A stretch of 7,482 bases of DNA from NCBI GenBank assembly GCA_964455685.1, contig CAYVZE010000098.1, positions 1-7,482 of the forward strand. Direction: 5' to 3'. This document shows, piece after piece, positions 1 to 4,761 of the stretch; position 1 is the first letter of the stretch, and the number at the start of each line of letters is the position of its first letter. The translations under genes were made by a program, and so were the position numbers. The notes below the pieces were generated by a model. The model was not told where the DNA came from. It made no database searches and was given only the letters and a program-made list of their open reading frames with translations. The stretch is from ZC4RG30 sp964455685. Its GTDB lineage: Bacteria; Pseudomonadota; Gammaproteobacteria; Steroidobacterales; Steroidobacteraceae.

Positions 1-162
1 CCGGAGGAACGAGGGAGGTCAATCTGGGCTGAATGCCCGTTTACCCCTGGGAACGAGGGCGGCACATGCCTCGACGTGCGCGGTGCGAAGGCGCGGCAGG
101 CACTGCCCGGGAGCAGGCCGACGCCGACTATCGGGAGCGCCTTGCTGACGCCCAGGTGCCCC
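1..162. other. Stretch with no gene I can support, downstream of ubiK
   Basis: This stretch lies 3' of the minus-strand ubiK gene and runs to the window edge. I found no convincing coding sequence in any frame. A plus-strand open frame begins at 33, directly after an in-frame stop at 30-32, and has no ribosome binding site I would trust. One part of it (RCEGAAGTAREQADADYRER) loosely resembles the Cys-containing repeats of small exported hypothetical proteins. The ten-base string GGAACGAGGG occurs twice, at 6-15 and 50-59. No clear terminator for ubiK is visible; a short GGCAG/CTGCC hairpin at 95-107 has no T tract on either strand. Confidence 0.4.
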
Positions 163-414
163 TCAGCCGCCGCCCTGCTTCGCCTCCAGTGCCGCCACCC
201 GGGCTTCCAGCTCGGTGATCAACTCGCGGCTGCGGGCCAGTACCCGGGACTGGGCCTCGAACTCCTCGCGGGAGACCAGATCGAGCTTGCGCGCACCATC
301 TCGCAGCACACGCTGGGCGTGCGCCTCGAGATCGCCACGGAGGGCGCGCAGCGAGGCCGGCAGGTCCTCGGTGAGGCGGCGGACCAGGCCATCGATGTCC
401 AGCTTGTCGTTCAT
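163..414 (-). CDS. ubiK: UbiK-family ubiquinone biosynthesis accessory factor (BMFP/YqiC)
   Basis: This 83-residue protein matches the UbiK (formerly YqiC/BMFP) family in length and layout. It begins MNDKLDIDGLVRRLTEDLP, has an amphipathic helix over about residues 8-45, and ends in a coiled coil, residues 50-80, with the family pattern LVSREEFEAQSRVLARSRE followed by LEARVAALEAK. UbiK proteins form trimers that associate with lipids and with UbiJ, and they assist the aerobic ubiquinone biosynthesis complex in the cytoplasm. The start is fixed by a strong Shine-Dalgarno sequence (GAGGAG on the minus strand, 420-425) five bases before the ATG. The gene is divergent from glnK. A possible promoter lies only about 20 bases upstream and overlaps an NtrC-type dyad. 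The assignment of the family is firm; the exact role in this organism is inferred. Confidence 0.9.
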   Translation of the reverse strand: MNDKLDIDGLVRRLTEDLPASLRALRGDLEAHAQRVLRDGARKLDLVSREEFEAQSRVLARSRELITELEARVAALEAKQGGG

Positions 415-419
415 GGATG

Positions 420-425
420 CTCCTC
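420..425 (-). promoter_or_regulatory. Ribosome binding site of ubiK
   Basis: On the minus strand the sequence reads GAGGAG, five bases before the ubiK ATG at 414-412. It is one of the best Shine-Dalgarno sequences in the window and decides the ubiK start. Confidence 0.75.
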
Positions 426-431
426 GGGTTC

Positions 432-459
432 ATTGTCGCACCAATCTGGTGCGCCACAA
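432..459 (-). promoter_or_regulatory. Possible sigma-70 promoter for ubiK
   Basis: Read on the minus strand, TTGTGG (459-454) and GACAAT (437-432) are 16 bases apart and would serve as -35 and -10 boxes, matching consensus at 3 and 4 of 6 positions. The start of transcription would fall near 425, leaving a very short leader. The spacer is occupied by the NtrC-type dyad at 437-453. The match is weak, so this is a suggestion supported mainly by position. Confidence 0.3.
437..453. promoter_or_regulatory. NtrC (NRI) binding site, strong
   Basis: CGCACC-AATCT-GGTGCG is a 17-bp dyad with perfect arms in the NtrC form (consensus TGCACC-N5-GGTGCA, differing only at the outermost pair). Its centre is about 127 bases upstream of the transcription start predicted from the sigma-54 promoter at 546-561, within the usual range for NtrC enhancer sites. 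It implies activation of the glnK-amtB operon under nitrogen limitation. It also lies 23 bases before the ubiK start codon. Confidence 0.75.
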
Positions 460-480
460 TCGTGCGGATGTCCAACACTG

Positions 481-497
481 TGCACCAGAAGGTCGCA
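481..497. promoter_or_regulatory. Second NtrC-like site, weaker
   Basis: TGCACC-AGAAG-GTCGCA has one consensus NtrC half-site and one half-site matching at 4 of 6 positions. Its centre is 44 bases, about four helical turns, from the centre of the stronger site, and about 83 bases upstream of the predicted start of transcription. Paired sites on one face of the helix are usual at NtrC-activated promoters, where they help NtrC oligomerise. The pairing is what supports it; on sequence alone it would be marginal. Confidence 0.5.
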
Positions 498-545
498 TGG
501 CGCGCATGGCGGCCCGTTGGTGGCGCAAAGACCGCGTGTGAGGCG

Positions 546-561
546 TGGCACGGTTTCTGCA
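546..561 (+). promoter_or_regulatory. Sigma-54 (RpoN) promoter of glnK-amtB
   Basis: TGGCACG-GTTT-CTGCA matches the sigma-54 consensus TGGCACG-N4-TTGCW at all specified positions but one (C for T in the -12 box). The essential GG (547-548) and GC (559-560) have the required spacing. Transcription should start near 572, giving a leader of about 85 bases before the PII gene. Two NtrC-type sites upstream make this an enhancer-dependent nitrogen-limitation promoter, the usual arrangement for glnK-amtB in proteobacteria. Confidence 0.8.
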
Positions 562-576
562 CTGTTCCTGTGGGCG

Positions 577-590
577 CCGAACCGGTTCGG
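577..590. repeat. 14-bp perfect palindrome in the glnK leader
   Basis: CCGAACCGGTTCGG is a perfect 14-bp palindrome that begins five bases after the predicted sigma-54 transcription start. As DNA it could be an operator for a dimeric regulator; as RNA it could fold as a 5-bp stem with a CCGG loop at the 5' end of the message. No specific regulator is recognised. Confidence 0.5.
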
Positions 591-656
591 TTCACGCGTC
601 CGCAAGACAAGGCAATGGAAACCAAGCAAGGCTCGCTGCATTGCGACATGTACGTC

Positions 657-944
657 ATGAAGATCATCACTGCGATCGTCCGGCCGTTCAAGCTGGACGA
701 GATGCGGCACGCCATCGCGCAACTCGGGGTGCAGGGCGTGACGGTGACTGAGGTATATGAAGCAGAGTACGGGCCGCGGGCGAAGGTCGAGATCGCGGTC
801 GACGACTCCATCGTCGAACCCGTCCTCGAAGCCATTGCCAACATCTCGCGGACGGGCCGGAACGGCGACGGGACCATTCTTGTTGGCAACCTTGAGCAAG
901 CTATTCGAATCCGCACCGGCGAGACCGGAACAGCGGCAACTTAA
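657..944 (+). CDS. glnK: PII-family nitrogen regulator (GlnK-like) lacking most of the T-loop
   Basis: PII proteins are trimeric cytoplasmic sensors of ATP/ADP and 2-oxoglutarate that control ammonium uptake and nitrogen transcription. Residues 1-33 (MKIITAIVRPFKLDE ... GVTVTEV) and 40-95 align well with GlnB/GlnK. The B-loop TGRNGDGT is at 66-73 and the C-loop RIRTGE at 84-89. Length is 95 rather than 112, and the loss is all in one place: E. coli residues 34-56 are replaced by six residues, YEAEYG. This removes the GFGRQKGH segment, Gln39 and Arg47. An AEY triplet remains that could correspond to the uridylylated Tyr51. Thr73 replaces the usual Lys90, while Arg84 and Arg86 (Arg101/Arg103) are kept. 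I chose the ATG at 657 because it matches the family N-terminus; in-frame ATGs at 615 and 648 also exist and none has a well-spaced Shine-Dalgarno. About 22 of 95 codons end in A or T, more than in neighbours. The gene precedes amtB by 19 bases. The family is certain; the function as a PII switch is doubtful. Confidence 0.88.
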   Translation: MKIITAIVRPFKLDEMRHAIAQLGVQGVTVTEVYEAEYGPRAKVEIAVDDSIVEPVLEAIANISRTGRNGDGTILVGNLEQAIRIRTGETGTAAT

Positions 945-952
945 GAACAGCT

Positions 953-957
953 GGGAG
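953..957 (+). promoter_or_regulatory. Ribosome binding site of amtB
   Basis: GGGAG lies six bases before the ATG at 964. It sets the amtB start, although the same frame stays open far upstream through glnK. Confidence 0.7.
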
Positions 958-963
958 TCGCAT

Positions 964-2274
964 ATGCGCATTGATCTCGCCTCGAAACCTGCCTCGCGAT
1001 GGGCGCGGGGAATCCTGATGGCCGCCCTGGCCATGCTGCCGGTGTTCGCCGGCGCACAGGAGGAAGCACCGGTACTCGACACCGGTGATACCGCCTGGAT
1101 GATCGTGGCCACTGTGTTGGTCATCATGATGGCCGCCCCCGGCCTCGCGTTGTTCTATGGTGGCCAGGTGCGTTCGAAGAACGTGCTGTCGGTTTCCATC
1201 CAGATCTTCGCGGTGTTCTCGCTGCTGACGGTGCTGTGGGTCATCTACGGCTACAGCCTCACCTTCACCGGCGACGGGGCCTACATCGGCGGACTGGACG
1301 CGTTCTTCCTCAAAGGAATAACCGACCAGGACATCGAAGGCACCATCCCGACGCTGCTGTTCGTCGCCTTCCAGGCCACGTTCGCGGCGATCACCACCGC
1401 GCTGGCGGTCGGCGGCTTCGCCGAGCGCACCAAGTTCTCCGCGGTGCTGATCTTCGCGGTGATCTGGTTCACCTTCTCCTACCTGCCCATCGCGCGTGCG
1501 GTGTGGGGCGGCGGCTGGATCGGCGAAATGGGCGCGATCGACTACGCCGGCGGCACCGTGGTGCACATCAACGCGGGTATCGCGGGCCTGGTGGGCGCCC
1601 TGGTCGTGGGCAAGCGACTGGGTTACGGCCAGACGGCCATCCAGCCGCACAACCTGCCCTATGTGCTCACCGGCGCCGCGCTGCTGTGGGTCGGCTGGTT
1701 CGGCTTCAACGTGGGTTCCGGCCTGGGCGCCGGCGTCAGCTCCGGCCTGGTGCTGATCAACACCTACGTCTGCACCGCCGCCGCGGTGGTGGGCTGGCTG
1801 GCCGCCGAGTGGCTGTTCAAGGGCAAGCCCACGGTGCTGGGTGCCGCCTCGGGCGCCATTGCGGGCCTGGTCGCCATCACCCCGTCCTGCGGTTCGGTGG
1901 GCGTGGTCGGTGCCATCGTCCTCGGCCTGATCGCCGGCGTGGTCTGCCTCTGGGCGGTGGCCGGCCTGAAGAAGTCGCTGGGCTATGACGACTCCCTGGA
2001 CGTGTTCGGTGTGCACGCCGTCGGCGGCATCATCGGCGCCATCCTGGTGGGCGTGCTGGGTCACCCGAGCTTCGGCGGCGTGGAAGAGATCGAGAGCATC
2101 GGCAAGCAGGTCGGCATCCAGGTGGTTGGTGTGCTGTTCACCATCGTCTGGTCCTCGCTGATCACCTTCATCGCCTTCATGGTTGCCAAGGCCCTGGTCG
2201 GCCTGCGCCCGAGCGAGGAAGTGGAGCGCGAAGGCCTCGACATCGCCGAGCACGGCGAGCGGGCCTACGACTGA
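964..2274 (+). CDS. amtB: Ammonium channel AmtB
   Basis: This 436-residue inner-membrane protein belongs to the Amt/Rh family, which conducts ammonium as NH3 plus a proton. A probable cleaved signal peptide covers residues 1-31 (ending FAGA before QEEAPV), as known for E. coli AmtB. Eleven membrane helices follow, the family number. Key residues align at a constant offset of 33 from mature E. coli numbering: Phe136 and Phe140 (F103/F107 gate), Trp181 (W148), Asp193 (D160), His201 and His351 (the H168/H318 pore pair), Phe248 (F215) and Ser252 (S219). Diagnostic strings include GGTVVHINAG and DVFGVHAVGG. The C-terminal tail EREGLDIAEHGERAYD is the conserved tail that contacts GlnK in E. coli. 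The gene is second in a sigma-54/NtrC-type operon and ends before a strong terminator. Pore function should be intact; control by GlnK is uncertain because the partner PII lacks the T-loop. Confidence 0.97.
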   Translation: MRIDLASKPASRWARGILMAALAMLPVFAGAQEEAPVLDTGDTAWMIVATVLVIMMAAPGLALFYGGQVRSKNVLSVSIQIFAVFSLLTVLWVIYGYSLTFTGDGAYIGGLDAFFLKGITDQDIEGTIPTLLFVAFQATFAAITTALAVGGFAERTKFSAVLIFAVIWFTFSYLPIARAVWGGGWIGEMGAIDYAGGTVVHINAGIAGLVGALVVGKRLGYGQTAIQPHNLPYVLTGAALLWVGWFGFNVGSGLGAGVSSGLVLINTYVCTAAAVVGWLAAEWLFKGKPTVLGAASGAIAGLVAITPSCGSVGVVGAIVLGLIAGVVCLWAVAGLKKSLGYDDSLDVFGVHAVGGIIGAILVGVLGHPSFGGVEEIESIGKQVGIQVVGVLFTIVWSSLITFIAFMVAKALVGLRPSEEVEREGLDIAEHGERAYD

Positions 2275-2302
2275 TCGAGTCCTGCTACGGGACCTGATCC
2301 CG

Positions 2303-2339
2303 GCCCCGGCAACCGCAAGGTTGCCGGGGCTTTCTCTTT
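2303..2339 (+). terminator. Intrinsic terminator of glnK-amtB
   Basis: A perfect 12-bp stem (GCCCCGGCAACC, 2303-2314, with GGTTGCCGGGGC, 2319-2330) closes on a GCAA tetraloop of the stable GNRA class. It is followed by the T-rich run TTTCTCTTT. It begins 29 bases after the amtB stop and cleanly separates the operon from the next gene. Confidence 0.92.
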
Positions 2340-2358
2340 GGGCAAGACTGGTCCTGCT

Positions 2359-2374
2359 TGTGACCCGCGTCACG
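2359..2374. promoter_or_regulatory. CRP/Clp-like operator before the DUF4124 gene
   Basis: TGTGA-CCCGCG-TCACG matches the CRP-family consensus TGTGA-N6-TCACA at 9 of 10 specified positions, and its core GTGAC/GTCAC is an exact inverted repeat. A possible -10 box, GATACT (2396-2401), predicts a start of transcription near 2408. This places the dyad centre at -41.5, the canonical class II activator position. No good -35 box is present, as expected for an activator-dependent promoter. The leader would be only about 13 bases. CRP itself, or the Xanthomonas homologue Clp, is an inference. Confidence 0.45.
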
Positions 2375-2420
2375 GGACCGGACCGCCCCCGCAGCGATAC
2401 TCCGGCCAGAGAGGGTACCC

Positions 2421-2888
2421 ATGCGCAAGATCATCACTTTCACTGCTGCTTCCCTGCTGATGGCCAGCGCCTTCGCCGCCGGCGAGGTCTACCGCTGGAA
2501 GGGCCCGGACGGCGTCTGGCACTACTCCGACCAGCCGCGTCCCGGCGCCGAACTGGTGCGTGGAAGCACCGGCGCGCTGCCGCGTGCGCCCGAGGCTCCG
2601 CCCCCGGCGCCGGTGGTCGACGAGCCGCCCGCGCAGCAGCCCGCCAATGTCGATGAGCCGCTGCCGGTCAGCGAGGAAGTGGCCGCCGAGGTGCGCGCCC
2701 AGGCCGATGCCATCCGCGCCGAGCAGTGCAAGGCCGCCGAGGCCGCCTACCAGGAGGCGCTGAAGGCGCGTCGCATCTACCGCCTCGACGACAAGGGCAA
2801 CCGCATCTACATGACCGACGCCGAGGCCGACCAGGCCCGCCTGCAGGCCCGCGCCAACCGCGACCTCGCCTGCGGCACAGGCAACTGA
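2421..2888 (+). CDS. Exported DUF4124-domain protein
   Basis: This 155-residue protein has a typical signal peptide (MRKIITFTAASLLMASAFA, cleavage near residue 19-20) and so is probably periplasmic. A DUF4124 domain follows over about residues 20-50, with its signature VYRWKGPDGVWHYSDQP. A Pro/Ala-rich linker spans 53-80. A helical C-terminal region contains RIYRLDDKGNRIYMTDAE, a pattern often seen in DUF4124 proteins. Two cysteines (103 and 151) bracket this region and could form a disulfide. The start is supported by AGGG five bases upstream. DUF4124 has no assigned biochemical function that I know of. The gene has its own upstream terminator and a possible activator-dependent promoter; algZ follows after 32 bases, so the two may be cotranscribed. 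Confidence 0.85.
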   Translation: MRKIITFTAASLLMASAFAAGEVYRWKGPDGVWHYSDQPRPGAELVRGSTGALPRAPEAPPPAPVVDEPPAQQPANVDEPLPVSEEVAAEVRAQADAIRAEQCKAAEAAYQEALKARRIYRLDDKGNRIYMTDAEADQARLQARANRDLACGTGN

Positions 2889-2920
2889 CCAGCCACTCCG
2901 CGCCGGGCATCATCAGGGGC

Positions 2921-3991
2921 ATGAAGCCGCTGCTGCTGCCCGATTTCTGCGCGCCACGGGCGGTGCTGATGGTGCTGGTCGTCGTCAGCGTCACCGCCCT
3001 GCTGCTCACGCTCGCCGTTCCCGGCCCGGGTCCCCGCTTCTGGGGGGACCTGGCGCGCCGGCTGCTGTTCCTGGTGTGGGTGGGACTGACCGGCGCCGCG
3101 GTGCTGTGTGGCCTGCGCCAGCGCATTGCCCGGCATGGTGCGCTGGCCGGCGGCCTGCTGGTGCTGGGCGTGGTGATCATCGTGGTGGCCGGCGTCACCG
3201 AGGCCGCCTGGTGGATCCTCAACAGCCGGCTGCTCAATCCCGACGCGCTGCTGGGCAGCCCGCCCGCCGACCACAACCTGTTCCTGGCCAGGAACCTCGC
3301 AATCACCGTGCTGGTTACGCTGCTGGCGCTGCGCTACGCCTACGTGGCGCAGCAGTGGCGACTGAACGTGGAAGCACAGGCGCAGGCGCGCGCCGATGCG
3401 CTGCAGGCGCGCATCCGCCCCCACTTCCTCTACAACAGCATGAACACCATTGCCTCGCTGACGCGCTCGGACCCGGCGCGCGCCGAGGAAGCCGTGCTCG
3501 ACCTCACCGAGCTGTTCCGCGCCAACCTCGATGAGAAGCGCGCACTGATCACGCTCAGCGAGGAACTGGACAACGCGCGCGCCTACGTGCGCATCGAGCA
3601 GCTGCGCATGGGTGATCGCCTGCGCGTGCACTGGGACGTGGACGCCCTGCCCATGTCCGCGCGCATTCCCGCCCTCACCCTGCAGCCGCTGCTGGAGAAC
3701 TCCATCGTGCACGGTGTCTCGCAGCTGCCCGCCGGCGGCGACGTGCAGGTGGACGGCAGCGCGTCGGACGGCATGCTTGTGCTGCGCGTCCGCAATCCCA
3801 TGCCGCTGGAGCGGCCGGAGCCCGCCAAGGGCGGCACGAGCGGCCATGGCATCGCGCTGGAGAACATCCGCGAGCGCATGGCGCTGCTGCACGGACCGAA
3901 GGCCACGGTGACCGCCGGCCGCGATGGCGACGGCTTCGTGGTGGAGCTGCGCTTCCCGGTGATTGAACACGGCCCGGCCGGCAGGGGATGA
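2921..3991 (+). CDS. algZ: AlgZ/FimS-type membrane sensor histidine kinase (LytS family)
   Basis: This 356-residue protein resembles AlgZ (FimS) of Pseudomonas in size and layout. Four membrane helices are visible at about 13-33, 45-65, 74-98 and 119-141, followed by a short alpha-helical linker. The His_kinase domain contains RIRPHFLYNSMNTIASL, with His168 the presumed phosphorylated residue. The ATPase part has the N-box LLENSIVHG (Asn260) and a glycine loop GTSGHGIALENI (305-316), in the reduced form typical of this family. The start at 2921 is the only reasonable Met before the conserved LPDFCAPRAVL N-terminus, although AGGGG (2915-2919) is only one base away, so initiation may be inefficient. 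The response regulator follows after six bases. In Pseudomonas, AlgZ/AlgR controls type IV pili and alginate; the target here is not shown by the sequence. A LytS-like naming would also be fair. Confidence 0.85.
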   Translation: MKPLLLPDFCAPRAVLMVLVVVSVTALLLTLAVPGPGPRFWGDLARRLLFLVWVGLTGAAVLCGLRQRIARHGALAGGLLVLGVVIIVVAGVTEAAWWILNSRLLNPDALLGSPPADHNLFLARNLAITVLVTLLALRYAYVAQQWRLNVEAQAQARADALQARIRPHFLYNSMNTIASLTRSDPARAEEAVLDLTELFRANLDEKRALITLSEELDNARAYVRIEQLRMGDRLRVHWDVDALPMSARIPALTLQPLLENSIVHGVSQLPAGGDVQVDGSASDGMLVLRVRNPMPLERPEPAKGGTSGHGIALENIRERMALLHGPKATVTAGRDGDGFVVELRFPVIEHGPAGRG

Positions 3992-3997
3992 TGGGCC

Positions 3998-4720
3998 GTG
4001 GCCCTGCTGAAAGCACTGATCGTCGACGATGAACCGCCGGCGCGCGCCCGGCTCCATGCGCTGCTGCGCGAACTGGACCAGGTCGAGGTCGTCGGCGAGG
4101 CCGGCGATGCCACCGAGGCGCTGGCGCTCGTCGACAGGCTCGACCCGGACATCCTCTACCTCGATGTGCGCATGCCCGGCATGTCGGGCCTGGAACTGGC
4201 CCGCCACCTGGCAGGCCTGCCCGAGCCGCCGGCCATCGTGTTCATCACCGCGCATGACGAGCATGCGCTGGAGGCCTTCGAGGCCGACGCCGTGGGCTAC
4301 CTGCTCAAGCCCGTGCGCAAGGAGAAGCTCGCCGCGGCCACCGAGCGGGCGCGCCGGCTGAGCGCGCACCAGCTCGAGGAGGTGGCGCGACCGGAGCCAC
4401 GCACGCACCTGTCGGTGCGGCATCGCGATGGCATCAAGCTGCTGCGCGTGCAGGACATCATCTGCCTGGTGGCCGAGCAGAAATACACCACCGTGCGCCA
4501 CACCGGCGGCGAGGACCTGGTGGAGGACTCGCTGCGCCAGCTGGAGGCCGAGTTCGCCGGCCGCTTCCTGCGCGTGCACCGCGGCGCGCTGGTCAACCGC
4601 GATTACCTCGCCGGCGTGGAGCGCCTGCCCGACGGCGGCTATGTGGCGCATGTGCGCGGCCTCGACGAGCCGCTGCCGGTGAGCCGGCGCATGGCAGCAG
4701 AGCTCAAGGCCCGCCTCTGA
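3998..4720 (+). CDS. algR: AlgR-type LytTR response regulator
   Basis: This 240-residue transcription factor has a receiver domain (1-120) and a LytTR DNA-binding domain (about 138-240). In the receiver, Asp10 and Asp11 form the acidic pocket, Asp56 in LYLDVRMPGMSG is the phosphorylation site, Thr84 is in FITAHDE, and Lys104 is in YLLKPV. The LytTR part includes DGIKLLRVQDIICLVAEQKY, FLRVHRGALVNRDYL and a PVSRR end, all close to Pseudomonas AlgR. The start is GTG at 3998; ATGs at 3988 and 3991 are in other frames, and AGGGG at 3983-3987 gives a ten-base spacing. It is cotranscribed with algZ. In Pseudomonas and several Xanthomonads algR is often followed by hemC; here dapF follows instead. 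Confidence in the family is high; equivalence to AlgR in targets is inferred. Confidence 0.9.
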   Translation: MALLKALIVDDEPPARARLHALLRELDQVEVVGEAGDATEALALVDRLDPDILYLDVRMPGMSGLELARHLAGLPEPPAIVFITAHDEHALEAFEADAVGYLLKPVRKEKLAAATERARRLSAHQLEEVARPEPRTHLSVRHRDGIKLLRVQDIICLVAEQKYTTVRHTGGEDLVEDSLRQLEAEFAGRFLRVHRGALVNRDYLAGVERLPDGGYVAHVRGLDEPLPVSRRMAAELKARL

Positions 4721-4729
4721 CCCACCGCG

Positions 4730-4761
4730 CTGCATCGCTGCGGTATCCTTGCACGATGCAG
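4730..4761 (+). promoter_or_regulatory. Possible hairpin covering the dapF start codon
   Basis: CTGCATCG (4730-4737) and CGATGCAG (4754-4761) are exact complements separated by 16 bases. The right arm contains the dapF ATG at 4756-4758, so in RNA the stem would hide the start codon. No clear Shine-Dalgarno precedes dapF. The loop contains GGTATCCTT, which could alternatively be a -10 element for a near-leaderless transcript. Either role is speculative. Confidence 0.3.

Noticed and set aside
95..107. GGCAG/CTGCC hairpin as the ubiK terminator
   Set aside because: The stem is only 5 bp with a 3-base loop and no T tract on either strand.
417..656. Extending the PII gene upstream to an ATG at 417
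   Set aside because: The extension crosses the NtrC sites and the sigma-54 promoter, so most of it would lie before the start of transcription, and it resembles no PII.
681..689. CCGTTCAAG as an AlgR-binding box
   Set aside because: It partly matches the Pseudomonas AlgR consensus but lies in the conserved PII coding sequence (RPFK), which explains it.
756..773. A frameshift or nonsense mutation as the cause of the short PII
   Set aside because: The frame is continuous and the sequence on both sides matches PII in the same frame. The difference is a clean in-frame absence of 17 residues.
757..963. Extending amtB upstream to an ATG at 757
   Set aside because: The extra 69 residues overlap glnK in another frame and look like shadow sequence. 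The ATG at 964 has a good Shine-Dalgarno and gives a normal signal peptide.
901..2373. Long minus-strand open frame (490 codons) opposite amtB
   Set aside because: It mirrors amtB, shows no domain and is dominated by His, Asp, Gly and Ala. It also runs through the terminator.
3991..3993. ATG at 3991 as the start of algR
   Set aside because: It is not in frame with the receiver domain. The GTG at 3998 is in frame and directly precedes the conserved N-terminus.
2807..4735. Long minus-strand open frame (642 codons) opposite algZ and algR
   Set aside because: It is antisense to two genes with clear family motifs. Its translation is rich in His, Ala, Arg and Gln with no recognisable domain, the usual result of high GC at third positions of the true genes.
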